A stretch of DNA of 64,000 bases from Ruminococcus sp. Lineage in GTDB: Bacteria; Bacillota; Clostridia; Oscillospirales; Ruminococcaceae. Location of the stretch: assembly GCA_017437285.1 (NCBI GenBank), contig JAFSBM010000134.1:40133-104132 (forward strand), given 5' to 3'. The notes below the pieces were generated by a model that saw only the letters and a list, made by a program, of their open reading frames with translations, searched no databases and was not told where the DNA came from. The stretch's first letter is position 1; each line of letters begins with the position of its first letter. The translations under genes were made by a program, and so were the position numbers. Below are positions 33,970 to 43,400 of this stretch, piece after piece.

Positions 33970-35238
33970 TTACTCTAATTCACGCAATGCCTTTACTCTG
34001 CGGAAAATCAGACACCATATAACACCCGATACTCCGATAATAAAGAACATTATTGCAGCTCCCGAACCTTTTCCCGTGCCGAATATATTTATCAGTAAAT
34101 TGCTATCCGTAGCTGCCATTAACGGTTCAAATACTTTGTCAACTAAAAATCCGCCTGAAAAATAGCCGAGGGGAATCGTGAAAAACTGCAATGTATTTCT
34201 CACGGAATAGACTCTCCCTTGCATTTCCTTTGGAACATTGCTGCGAAAAATTACGTCATAATTTGCACTCATCAACGGTATTGCAATCCAGCCGAAAAAT
34301 GTACCGATACACCATATAACCGTGTTATTTCCCAATGCAAAGGCAAAATTCTCAACGCTCATTGAAAGCAGCAGACAATTGCAGATAACCTTAATTCTGC
34401 TTTTCGGCTCAGGGTAAATTGTTGCTATAACACTTCCCAGCAACGTGAAAACGCCGACACAACTATTTACAATTCCGTATGCCGCCTCGTCAGCCTTTGA
34501 AAGCACCAATGCAGGCATAGTGGCACTACAAATTGAGGCTATGAGGTTAATTCCCGACAGAAAAATTATCAGAAATAAAATTCCACGGTTATTCTTGAGA
34601 TATACCAATCCGCTTTTGGCAAGCTGTAAAATTGATTCGTTTTTTTCGCTGTCCTGCTGTATTTTCGGAATTCTGATAAAAATCAGCAACGAAAAAAATG
34701 CCGCTGCAAATGTAAGCAAATCAAACATTATAACAGCTTCAATGCCTGCAAAAGCCATTACCGCCGCTGAAATTACCGGTGTGAGGATAGATACAAGAGA
34801 ATTCGAGAAGTATCTCAATCCACCTGTTTTCTGATAGTGCTTTTCGGGTGTGAGCAGAGTTACTGCCACATCTGATGCAGGTGACTGCACAGAATTCATA
34901 AGACCGTTGAGGGCATTGAGAATATACAGATGCCATATCTCAAGACTGCCGTTTTTCAGCAATATCAGGGTAATTACCGTACATAAAGCGGCAAAGCTGT
35001 CACAGACGAGCATAATTGTCTTTTTATTCCACTTATCGCTTATTGCTCCCGAAAATATGCTCATTATAACATAGGGGGCATAGGAAGAAACGCTGAGCAA
35101 TGCTGTTGTAAGTGCCGAACCGCTGTCCTGATAAAGCATTATTATCAAGGCAAAGCTTGTCATTGAGCTGCCCAATGATGAAAATGATTGGGTAAGCCAC
35201 AGAATAATAAAATTTTTAAGTTCTTTTAAGGTTTTCAT
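33970..35238 (-). CDS. MFS efflux transporter, MefA-like (DHA3 group)
   Basis: 422 residues with twelve spans. The N-terminal pattern FIILWLTQSFSSLGSSMTSF and the loop motif GAISDKWNKKTIMLVCD are those of DHA3 drug pumps such as MefA; PEKHYQKTGGLRYFSNSLVS and a GRVYSVRNTLQFFTIPLG segment also fit. It probably exports a macrolide or other ribosome-targeting drug by proton antiport. Upstream are a promoter, a hairpin, a 12-codon leader peptide and competing stems (see 35242-35352), which suggests drug-inducible translation. The true substrate is unknown. Confidence 0.85.
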   Translation of the reverse strand: MKTLKELKNFIILWLTQSFSSLGSSMTSFALIIMLYQDSGSALTTALLSVSSYAPYVIMSIFSGAISDKWNKKTIMLVCDSFAALCTVITLILLKNGSLEIWHLYILNALNGLMNSVQSPASDVAVTLLTPEKHYQKTGGLRYFSNSLVSILTPVISAAVMAFAGIEAVIMFDLLTFAAAFFSLLIFIRIPKIQQDSEKNESILQLAKSGLVYLKNNRGILFLIIFLSGINLIASICSATMPALVLSKADEAAYGIVNSCVGVFTLLGSVIATIYPEPKSRIKVICNCLLLSMSVENFAFALGNNTVIWCIGTFFGWIAIPLMSANYDVIFRSNVPKEMQGRVYSVRNTLQFFTIPLGYFSGGFLVDKVFEPLMAATDSNLLINIFGTGKGSGAAIMFFIIGVSGVIWCLIFRRVKALRELE

Positions 35239-35241
35239 AAT

Positions 35242-35330
35242 ACCTTGCTCCTTTTCAGATTAAATTTAAACCGATTCGCAAGGTATGACGGTGAAATATC
35301 TCCACGTAATCCGTCATTCCTTACGTGGAG
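35242..35330 (-). promoter_or_regulatory. translational attenuator of the MFS gene
   Basis: Three competing stems can be drawn on the minus strand. Stem 1:2 is a perfect 10 bp (35321-35330 with 35300-35309), and its first strand is part of the leader peptide codons. The loop region 35311-35322 can instead pair with 35280-35291 (12 bp, one mismatch). That segment overlaps ACCTTGC (35278-35284), which can pair with GCAAGGT (35242-35248) between the ribosome site and start codon of the pump gene. A ribosome stalled in the leader would shift the fold and free the start, the logic known from ermC. Function is inferred. Confidence 0.65.
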
Positions 35331-35352
35331 CTGTGCAGGTGCATAACAACAT
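35314..35352 (-). CDS. regulatory leader peptide MLLCTCTAPRKE
   Basis: A 12-residue frame, ATG to TGA, with AGGGGTGA five bases before the ATG, a stronger ribosome site than that of many real genes here. It ends inside the attenuator hairpin. The A-P-R-K stretch resembles known drug-dependent stall motifs (XPX and clusters of basic residues), which is suggestive only. It lies 75 bases before the MFS start. Confidence 0.65.
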   Translation of the reverse strand: MLLCTCTAPRKE

Positions 35353-35375
35353 TACAATCACCCCTATAAAAATAA

Positions 35376-35405
35376 TAGCGATGTACACCGCTGTATACAT
35401 CACTA
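35376..35405. promoter_or_regulatory. dyad directly after the -10 box of the MFS promoter
   Basis: Thirteen-base arms TAGCGATGTACAC and GTATACATCACTA are separated by four bases. The two mismatches become G-U pairs in RNA, so this can be a repressor operator or a 5'-end mRNA hairpin. It starts right at the expected transcription start. Confidence 0.6.
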
Positions 35406-35432
35406 TTATAACATGAATTAAATAAAAGTCAA
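35405..35432 (-). promoter_or_regulatory. sigma-A promoter of the MFS gene
   Basis: TTGACT, 16 bases, TATAAT on the minus strand, giving a leader of about 160 bases. Confidence 0.75.
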
Positions 35433-35452
35433 TACCTTTTTAAAGATTTTTA

Positions 35453-37303
35453 TCAGCAGCCCCAGAACTGATACATTTCAAATACAAGTACAGTTGCAAC
35501 TGTCAATACATTCCAGATGATATTGAGAATATATCGCCATGCCTTTGCCTTATTGTCAGCCTTGGAGCAAAGTGCTGTTACATCCGATACAACGGCAATT
35601 GCCGCAAATACTGCACATATTGCAGATGCTGCCGCAAATATAATTCCAAGCGGTTTTGTAACTCCAATTGGTGAAACAAGCATAGGAACAGCTGCCGCAA
35701 TTGGTGCTAATTTAAAAAGCTGTGCAAGGCTGATTTGCTTTGAGCCTTTATATGTCTTACGCTTTTTAGCAAGAACAAGTATGAATTTTACTAAGACAAT
35801 TATTCCCGATGCAATCGCCATTATAAAAAATACAGCAATAAGTGCAATTTTCGGAATGAACATATTATCCTGAATAAAAGACATTATTCCCATATCAGCT
35901 ATCTTCGTGCCGTCGTCAAGAACTTTCACAGCTATAGTTTCCGAACCTGCTCCCTCCTGCACAAAGGAATATAAACCATTACCAATGTAAGTAATATCTG
36001 CTATACCTGCAACTGTATATTTGCCCTCCTCAACACGGGTTACGGGTATACAATTAAGAGAGGTTAAAAGCTTTAAAATCCCTTTGTGATATGAACGGGA
36101 GCTTATATAAATTCCGCTTAAATCCTCTTTTTCCGTATCCCCAGCGTCAGTTGCGGAGGATGTTTTTGCTTTGCCCAATATTAACTCAGGAATACCATTG
36201 ATTATTTCTACCGCACTTGATGTGTTGGTAAATACTGCAACTCCCCAGTCAGATTCGGGGTCAAAAAGGAAATTACTGCTGCAAGACGCTGTTCCGCCAT
36301 TATGCCAATATGTCATTACATTGTACTCAGCATTCCAGAAACCGTAATTGCATTTAACTGTGTCAGTATCGCCGTAAAAACTGCTGCCCTCAAAAATCAT
36401 TGCTTGTGTTTCGGGATTTTCAAAAAGCGGTGCAGATTCGTCTGTAAGTGCCTTTCCGTATTTTGCAATATCCTCAATTGTACCGCAGGCTGAACCTGCA
36501 GGATAAATGGGAATAAAGAATAAATCTGCTCCTGTAGCAATAACATTGCCGCCCATTGCCGAATAAGCTTTCAGCTTTTCACGCTGTTCACGAACCCACG
36601 GATTATCGTTGAAATCGGGAGCAACAGAGGTCTGCTCCATTCCAATCTTGTCAAAAATATGGTTGTTTACATAGTCAACATAGCTTTCGCCGCTTACACG
36701 CTCCACAATTAAACCTGCCAAAGCCGCACCATAGTTTGAATATGATGAAACTTCATCCGGCCGCCAAATCTGTGCAGGCTCTAAATCCTGTACCATTTCT
36801 TCAAGGGTTGTAAGTTCATTTTCATCATCTACAAAAATATTATATGTACTTTCGCACCAGCCTGCATTGTGATTCATCAAATTGAGCATTGTGATTTTAT
36901 CATCATATTTCAGATTTTTCAAATAGCCCTCAGGAAGATATGTGCGGATATCTTCGTTGAGGTCAATTTTCCCCTGCTCATACAATTGCAGAACGCTTAC
37001 CCATGTGAGAGTTTTTGTAATACTTCCCCATTCGTAAACGGAATTTTCATCAGATGAAATATGATTTTCCATATCAATTTCTCCGTAATATCCTGTGTAA
37101 ACCGTTTCATCGCCGTGAAAAACAGTTACGGCAAAGGAGGAATAGGGAATATCCTTTATGTGTTCTTCTATTTCAGACTGAATATCAGTTACCGCAACTC
37201 CCGAGGGTGTTTCCTCTGCTGCAAATGATGAAATACTGCCCATTTGCAGACATACTGCCGCTGACATAGCAGCGGAAATAATACATTTAAAATATTTTTT
37301 CAT
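35453..37303 (-). CDS. membrane-anchored serine beta-lactamase-like hydrolase
   Basis: 616 residues. A signal peptide (MKKYFKCIISAAMSAAVCLQ..., cleavage near SFAAEE) is followed by a class C beta-lactamase/PBP4*-type domain with SITK (catalytic Ser-x-x-Lys), YSN and HNGG. The C-terminal 150 residues hold four membrane spans. Such proteins are esterases, D-aminopeptidases or peptidoglycan hydrolases. The ATG at 37303 has AAGGAG five bases before; the longer frame from 37378 is rejected. It ends the GntR-ABC operon, suggesting a role in the same cell-envelope stress response. Confidence 0.85.
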   Translation of the reverse strand: MKKYFKCIISAAMSAAVCLQMGSISSFAAEETPSGVAVTDIQSEIEEHIKDIPYSSFAVTVFHGDETVYTGYYGEIDMENHISSDENSVYEWGSITKTLTWVSVLQLYEQGKIDLNEDIRTYLPEGYLKNLKYDDKITMLNLMNHNAGWCESTYNIFVDDENELTTLEEMVQDLEPAQIWRPDEVSSYSNYGAALAGLIVERVSGESYVDYVNNHIFDKIGMEQTSVAPDFNDNPWVREQREKLKAYSAMGGNVIATGADLFFIPIYPAGSACGTIEDIAKYGKALTDESAPLFENPETQAMIFEGSSFYGDTDTVKCNYGFWNAEYNVMTYWHNGGTASCSSNFLFDPESDWGVAVFTNTSSAVEIINGIPELILGKAKTSSATDAGDTEKEDLSGIYISSRSYHKGILKLLTSLNCIPVTRVEEGKYTVAGIADITYIGNGLYSFVQEGAGSETIAVKVLDDGTKIADMGIMSFIQDNMFIPKIALIAVFFIMAIASGIIVLVKFILVLAKKRKTYKGSKQISLAQLFKLAPIAAAVPMLVSPIGVTKPLGIIFAAASAICAVFAAIAVVSDVTALCSKADNKAKAWRYILNIIWNVLTVATVLVFEMYQFWGC

Positions 37304-37313
37304 ATATACTCCT

Positions 37314-38084
37314 TTATTTATCATATGTTTCAATGCCTTTAAGGTATACCTTTGTTGAAATAAAATAGGAAAGCACAAACAGTCCAGATATTACAACTGC
37401 TGAACTTATTTCTATATTACGTATCAGCTTATCATATTCGCCATTCTGATATTTTACAAGCATTTCCATTAATTTTACCTTAATTTCGCTTCCATCCACG
37501 AGTAAAGGTCCAAACAGAAAATAAACAATTGTAACATAAACCAGAAGAATAATAACAATACCTTTTATCTTGGCACCCTTCTCACTGCCGAAACGCAGAG
37601 CAAAAGGAATATCAACGGCTCTCAATAAAATAACCATAAAAAAACACGGTAATATAAGCCATTTTATATCCATTGTTTTTTCAATTCCAATGCTTTTTGT
37701 CCAGCCATTAAAGAAAGCATTAGTGATTATCACTGAAACAATGCCGATTACTGCAAAAAATAAAGATATAATGTATTTTACAAGTACTTGTCCTTTAGGA
37801 AGCTGTGGTGTGGAGCTTATGAAATATGCCCATTTCTTACTTTCATCAGCCTTTAGAACTATTGTTGAAATAGAGTCAACCAATGCTATTGACATTATAT
37901 AAAGGAAAATCATTATAATACTATCATCAGCTATTATTCTCATCCCGTATTCTAATGATTGAAATTCGCCCTCTTCAAAAGAAGAGGATAAAAGCATTAA
38001 TGAACTCATTAACGGAAGAAAAAGAAAGCTGAAAATACAGGCTAATCTGTTTTGTCGTAATTCCTTATAAAGCAACCCTTTCAT
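37314..38084 (-). CDS. ABC-2 type transporter permease
   Basis: 256 residues with six spans, MKGLLYKELRQNRLACIFSF at the N-terminus, and a VLKADESKKWAYFISSTP loop typical of YtrC/D-like ABC-2 permeases. Its start overlaps the stop of the preceding permease by one base. It probably forms a heterodimer with that permease driven by the ATPase at 38934. Confidence 0.82.
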   Translation of the reverse strand: MKGLLYKELRQNRLACIFSFLFLPLMSSLMLLSSSFEEGEFQSLEYGMRIIADDSIIMIFLYIMSIALVDSISTIVLKADESKKWAYFISSTPQLPKGQVLVKYIISLFFAVIGIVSVIITNAFFNGWTKSIGIEKTMDIKWLILPCFFMVILLRAVDIPFALRFGSEKGAKIKGIVIILLVYVTIVYFLFGPLLVDGSEIKVKLMEMLVKYQNGEYDKLIRNIEISSAVVISGLFVLSYFISTKVYLKGIETYDK

Positions 38085-38929
38085 CAGTCATATCTCCTTT
38101 CTGCCATTCGCTTGTTGACAAATAAACCGCATATTAGAAGTGCTATTATAAGCGGTATTGCAAGAACTCCCATAACATCAAAAAATGCTGCACAATTTGC
38201 AAACATCGGATTTTCCACAGGCATAATCCAGCTTTCAGGCGGTATCTCAAGATTTTGAGGTATATCAAGCTTAACCCCTTTCATATTGAGATACACAATT
38301 TTGTCATTTGGAAGCTTTACAAGGAAAATCACGCTCATAAATAAAACAATCAAAATTAATATTCTGATAAAAGTTGCAGCATTTACTTCCTTTTTATCCC
38401 TTGCTTTCAAAATAAAGGGAAATGTCAGAAAATCGGCAAAGGTGTTTAACAGTACAACTACTGCCCATAGCTTAAATGTAAAACCAATATTCGGTTTGAG
38501 TTCTAAAATGCTGCTTAAAACAATACAGTTTAAAACTGAAAGCAGAAAAGACTTAATTATAGTGGTAATTCTGTTAATCATCAGAACTAATGCCTTATCA
38601 GTACTGCTGCAAGGAAGTGTAAAGGCAAAAGTTCTCCAATTTGTGTTCACGTCGGAAATTATAGTTGTATATGTCACTTGTGAAGTAAAGTAAGCTATGC
38701 CGACTACCGAAGCATAAAATATCACATTCATTATAAAAGAAAACATTGCTGCATCTTCAGCATTGTTTATTTCAATAGCTGAAAACGCTTCTTTTAAATT
38801 GCCGATTTTTATACTTAAAGCAACAAGCCAATAAAACAGCATAAAATTAACAGTTCCAAAAAGCAGCAGGAATTTTCCCTTGAATGATATGATGAAGTCC
38901 CTGTACATCAATACCTTTAACTTTGACAT
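38084..38929 (-). CDS. ABC-2 type transporter permease
   Basis: 281 residues with six spans: MSKLKVLMYRDFIISFKGKF, then a TFALPCSSTDKALVLMINRI loop, then LLICGLFVNKRMAERRYD at the end. Second half of the permease pair of the GntR-regulated ABC operon. It lies four bases after the ATPase gene. Confidence 0.82.
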   Translation of the reverse strand: MSKLKVLMYRDFIISFKGKFLLLFGTVNFMLFYWLVALSIKIGNLKEAFSAIEINNAEDAAMFSFIMNVIFYASVVGIAYFTSQVTYTTIISDVNTNWRTFAFTLPCSSTDKALVLMINRITTIIKSFLLSVLNCIVLSSILELKPNIGFTFKLWAVVVLLNTFADFLTFPFILKARDKKEVNAATFIRILILIVLFMSVIFLVKLPNDKIVYLNMKGVKLDIPQNLEIPPESWIMPVENPMFANCAAFFDVMGVLAIPLIIALLICGLFVNKRMAERRYD

Positions 38930-38933
38930 ATAA

Positions 38934-39815
38934 TCACCGCCATTCTTTCTTGCTCTTGTTTACATAATATACCATAATTTCTTCAAGAGTAGTGCGGTCA
39001 AATACAAGTCCCGAATACTTACGCTTCATTTCATCGCTGTTTCTGACCATAACCTCAGCACCGAAATCATTTAAACGGACGCTGACTATATCCGATGAGT
39101 CAATGTCTTTGTAGTCATTCTTTGTACATTTTATTACTGAATGGTCAGCTAAAATATCGTCCTTATAACCGCTTATGAGGATTTTTCCCTTGTCGATAAA
39201 AGTAACGCTGTCAGCAATTTTTTCAAGGTCACTGGTGATATGACTGCTCATCAGAATACTGTGTTCCTCATTCTGCAAGTATTCAAGGAATATGTCCAGA
39301 ATTTCATTACGCACTACAGGGTCAAGTCCTGTTGTAGCCTCGTCCATAACAAGCAATTCCGCATTGTGGGACAACGCACAGGCAATCTGCAATTTCATCT
39401 TCATTCCCTTTGAAAAGTTGCCGATTTTTTTCTTTCTCGGCAGCTGAAACATATCAAGATATTCCGTATATTTCTGGTTGTTCCAATCTTTATACAAACC
39501 CCCGAAAATTTTCCCCATATGATTTGCATTGAAAATATCGTGAAAGGGCAGTTCGTCAAAAACTACCGCAATACGCTCTTTTATTTCTCTTTCATCTTTT
39601 TTATGGTCAAGACCGAACATCTTTATTTCTCCCTCATCAATGGGAACAAGATTGAGAATACTGCGGATAGTTGTCGTTTTGCCTGCTCCATTTTGTCCGA
39701 TAAAGCCCATTATACTGCCCTTTGGCACGTTAAAATTAATATTGTCAAGAGTAAAGCCGTCATACTTTTTAGTGACGTTTTTCAGTTCAATTGCATTTTC
39801 AAAAATCTCGCTCAT
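38934..39815 (-). CDS. ABC transporter ATP-binding protein
   Basis: 293 residues with Walker A GQNGAGKTT, Q-loop region, signature FSKGMKMKL (a variant of LSGGQ), Walker B LLVMDEATTGLD and the switch His in MSSHITSDL. Closest in style to YtrB-like exporters regulated by short GntR proteins. It overlaps the regulator gene by four bases. Confidence 0.93.
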   Translation of the reverse strand: MSEIFENAIELKNVTKKYDGFTLDNINFNVPKGSIMGFIGQNGAGKTTTIRSILNLVPIDEGEIKMFGLDHKKDEREIKERIAVVFDELPFHDIFNANHMGKIFGGLYKDWNNQKYTEYLDMFQLPRKKKIGNFSKGMKMKLQIACALSHNAELLVMDEATTGLDPVVRNEILDIFLEYLQNEEHSILMSSHITSDLEKIADSVTFIDKGKILISGYKDDILADHSVIKCTKNDYKDIDSSDIVSVRLNDFGAEVMVRNSDEMKRKYSGLVFDRTTLEEIMVYYVNKSKKEWR

Positions 39816-40189
39816 AACTGACCTCCATAAACCATTTCTAATATTTCCCGAAGCTCATCAAGCTCCATTCCGCACAGCTTTGCCTTATCACAGACATTAG
39901 TGAGCATTTCTTCAATCTGACGGAGCTGCTCCTCACGGAATAATTCCATATTCCGTGCTTTTACAAAGCTGCCCTTGCCCGTGTAGGACTCGATATAGCC
40001 CTCACGTTCAAGTTCCTCATATGCTCTTTTTGTTGTAATAACACTGATTCTCAACTGCTGTGCCAAGGCTCTCATTGACGGAAGGGCGTCCCCCTCTTTC
40101 AATCTGCCGTCTAAAATCATTTCTTTAATTTGGGAGGTTATCTGGTTATAGATAGGCTCTCCCGATGAATTGCTTATAATAATATCCAT
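39812..40189 (-). CDS. GntR family regulator, YtrA subfamily
   Basis: 125 residues: a winged helix-turn-helix (PIYNQITSQIKEMILDGRLK, LPSMRALAQQLRISVITTKRAYEELEREGYI) and a short C-terminal dimerisation tail, as in YtrA. YtrA regulates an ABC operon in response to cell-wall antibiotics in B. subtilis. A perfect palindrome at 40258 just after its own -10 box is the probable operator, so it likely represses its own operon. Confidence 0.92.
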   Translation of the reverse strand: MDIIISNSSGEPIYNQITSQIKEMILDGRLKEGDALPSMRALAQQLRISVITTKRAYEELEREGYIESYTGKGSFVKARNMELFREEQLRQIEEMLTNVCDKAKLCGMELDELREILEMVYGGQL

Positions 40190-40257
40190 AGGTGTGCACT
40201 CCTAATCTTTGCAATATCTGCCAGCTGTTGCAGATACCACGAAATTCAAATTTGAAT

Positions 40258-40282
40258 AATGTATATACTCGATATATACATT
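40258..40282. promoter_or_regulatory. palindromic operator of the GntR operon
   Basis: AATGTATATA and TATATACATT, perfect 10-base arms with five bases between, overlapping the end of the -10 box and the transcription start. The position fits autorepression by the YtrA-like protein. Confidence 0.8.
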
Positions 40283-40308
40283 ATACACACATATACACAA
40301 TTTGTCAA
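40280..40308 (-). promoter_or_regulatory. consensus sigma-A promoter of the GntR operon
   Basis: TTGACA, 17 bases, TATAAT on the minus strand. Confidence 0.88.
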
Positions 40309-40358
40309 GGGGTTTCCAAAAATTTTTTTTAAAAAAATTTAATGGTATCTCTAACAAC

Positions 40359-40402
40359 AAAAAAATCTCCTGCACCACCGAAGTAATACAGGAGATTTTT
40401 GA
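40359..40402 (-). terminator. intrinsic terminator of the BspA-dockerin gene
   Basis: AAAAATCTCCTG and CAGGAGATTTTT with a 16-base loop and T runs on both sides, just after the stop at 40422. Confidence 0.85.
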
Positions 40403-40421
40403 ATTTTTATGTCATATTATA

Positions 40422-43400
40422 TCAATCCCAACTTGGCTCTTTACCCGTTGAAACCATTGCGTAATACGAAAGAATTTTTGATGCGTCAGAGGAATCAATT
40501 ACACCGTCTTTATTTACATCAGCCGCTATATTTTGCTCCTTTGTAAATGTTTCATCTTCACCTGTCTGGATTTTTGCATATTCCGCAAGTACAAGTGAGG
40601 CATCGGAAGAATCAATCATTCCGTCACCATTTATATCGCCTGTTTCAATTGAATCATACATCTTCTCAATATCCACAAATTTTCTCTCATACTTTTCAGC
40701 GTATGCCTGTGCTGTTGAACCCTCATAACCGTAAATTGTCGAGCGAGATGAAATTGTATGACTGCTGTCATCTATTTCACATTTGGGATTTTCAATAGCG
40801 ATTGATTTCATACTGTTACAGCTATTGAACGCACCCTTTGCAATACTTGCAATATTTTCAGGAATTGTAACGTGTTTCAAATCAAAGCAATTATAAAACG
40901 CATCTGAACCAATACTTGTAAGAGTTGACGGGAATGTTATTGATTTTAAAGAAGTACATCTGCTGAATGTTCTGTCATTAATTGTTGTAACACCCTCAGG
41001 AATTACAACCGCTTCCAAAGCGTAACAGGCTTCAAACGCTTCTCTGCCTATACTTGTAACACTATCGGGAATTGTAATTTCAACAAGCTTTTTACACTCA
41101 TTAAAAGCAATATCGCCTATAGATTCAACTCCGTCAGGAATATTTATTTCAGTCAATTCATAACAATGCATAAATGCACCCTCACCAATACTTTTAATTG
41201 TATCGGGAAGCTTTATTGAAGTAACCTGCTGACAGCTATAGAAAGCATATTCATCAATTTCTGTAACAGTATCGGGAACAACAATAGAAGTAATTCCTTG
41301 ATTATCAATAAATGCCGTACCCATAATATGCGAAACAGTTTCGGGAATAACAATATCCCCTGTAAGGTCAGTTCCGTCCATTAATATGCCATTTACAACA
41401 ACGAATGGACTCTTTTTTCTTTCAGCTTCAATCCATGCAGTATTTGAAAATGTACGTGAGCCGAAATACTCAATGCTTTCGGGGAATGTTACGGAACTCA
41501 AAGCAATACAATGCTGAAATGCACCATTTTCAATTCTTGTAACATTATCGGGAATTACAATTGATGGAAGGGAAGAACAGCCGTAAAATGCGTCTTTCTT
41601 TATAATTGTAATGTTTTCAGATAATTCAACAGATTCAAGATCATTACAGCCTGAAAAGGTTTGTCCGCCAATAGCCTTAACGCTGTCGGACATTTTAATG
41701 GATTTAAGATTTTCAGCATCTTTAAAAGCAGAATCACTGATTATAGTAACACCGTCAGGAACGGTATATTCCTCAGCATCACTTCCCATGGGATAAAGCA
41801 AAAGGGTATTCATTTTCTTATCGAACAGAACACCGTCTACAGAAGTGTAATTCTTGTTATTTTCACTTACATTGATTGACTCTATTGAAGCGAAATCCAC
41901 AAAGGAAGTTTTATCTATTCTTACAACATTTTCAGGGATTGTAAGGGATTTTAAGGCTTTACACTCTACAAATGCAAGCTCTCCGATAGATTGAAGGCTT
42001 TTCGGAAGTGTGATTGTTTCTATTTTAGCACAGTACATAAATGCAACATCACCGATACTTGTAACGCCTTCTTCAATAACCACATTTTTTATATTATAAT
42101 TTTTGAACCATGGCGAACCATAGGCTATTATCCAATCCTCCATAGCTCCCTCACCTTTTACAATGAGAGTTCCCTCGCTGTCAAGAGTCCATGTAAGATT
42201 ATCGCCCTGCTTACCGCAATTACCCGATTTAACAATTGTTACAGCAGGCTTTGTGGTAGTTATTGGCTCAGTTGCAGTAATAGTCGTTGTTGTAAGAGTG
42301 GTTGCAGAATTTTTTGTGGTTGTGACTTTTTTGGTAGTAGTTGTTGCAGGCTTTACGGTTGTTGTGGTTTTGGATTTGGTTGTTGTCGTTGCAGGTTTTA
42401 CAGTTGATGTGGTTTTAGATTTAGTTGTTGTCGTTGCAGGCTTTACGGTTGTGGTAGTTTTAGGTTTAGTTGTTGTAGTTGCAGGTTTTACAGTTGTGGT
42501 AGTTTTAGATTTGGTTGTTGTAGTTGCAGTAGTTGTAGAAACGGGTTGAGTTGTAGTTACAGATTCCTCGTCAATAGATAAAAATTCTCTTTCGTATTTC
42601 TCAGCATAATCATAGGCTGTGGAATTTGATTTTCCGCATATAACTGCTTTTTCGGGAATAGTTCCTGCATCATCGAAAATTTCACATTCCGAATTGAGAA
42701 ATGTAATTTTCTCCAGATTTTCCTGTGCATTCATTGAATGTTCACCAAGTGCGTCAATAGTTTCGGGAAGTATAATCTCTGTCACTTCCTCAAAATGATT
42801 GAATGGATTCATTCCAAGAGATGTAATTCCCTTTTCAATTACAACTTTTTTTACTGTGCCTTTGCAATCCATGGAATAGAACAGCAAACTTTCATAAGAA
42901 ATTTCACCCTCACCGCTTACAGTAAGCGTTCCTTTATCATCCAAATTCCATTTTAAATCGCCGTCATCTGAAACTCCCTTGTCAATAATATAACCGTCGG
43001 GATTTTCGTCAAGCGGCATAAATTCTCTGTTATATTTTTCCGCATAAGCCTCTGCCGTTGACCCTTTATAGCCGTAAATAATTGTATTGGAAAAAATTGT
43101 TTCAGGCTCGTCATGAAAATAACATTCAGGATTTTCAATAACAATTGACATCAGGTTTTCACAGCCGTCAAATGAACGATAATCAATCATCATTACACTT
43201 TCAGGCAGTTTAACTGTAATCAAAGAATCACAGCCATAGAAAGAAAATACATCTGCAATTTCCACAGTATCAGGAATTGTAACTGAGCTAAGACTGCGGC
43301 AATTATAGAACACACCGTAATCAATATTTGTAACGCCATCGGGAATTACAATTGAAGTTATGTTCTTGCAATTCATAAAGGCATAATCCCCGATTACATT

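Noticed and set aside
42163-42549. Val-rich frame on the plus strand
   Set aside because: It is the antisense of the Thr-rich linker of the dockerin protein.
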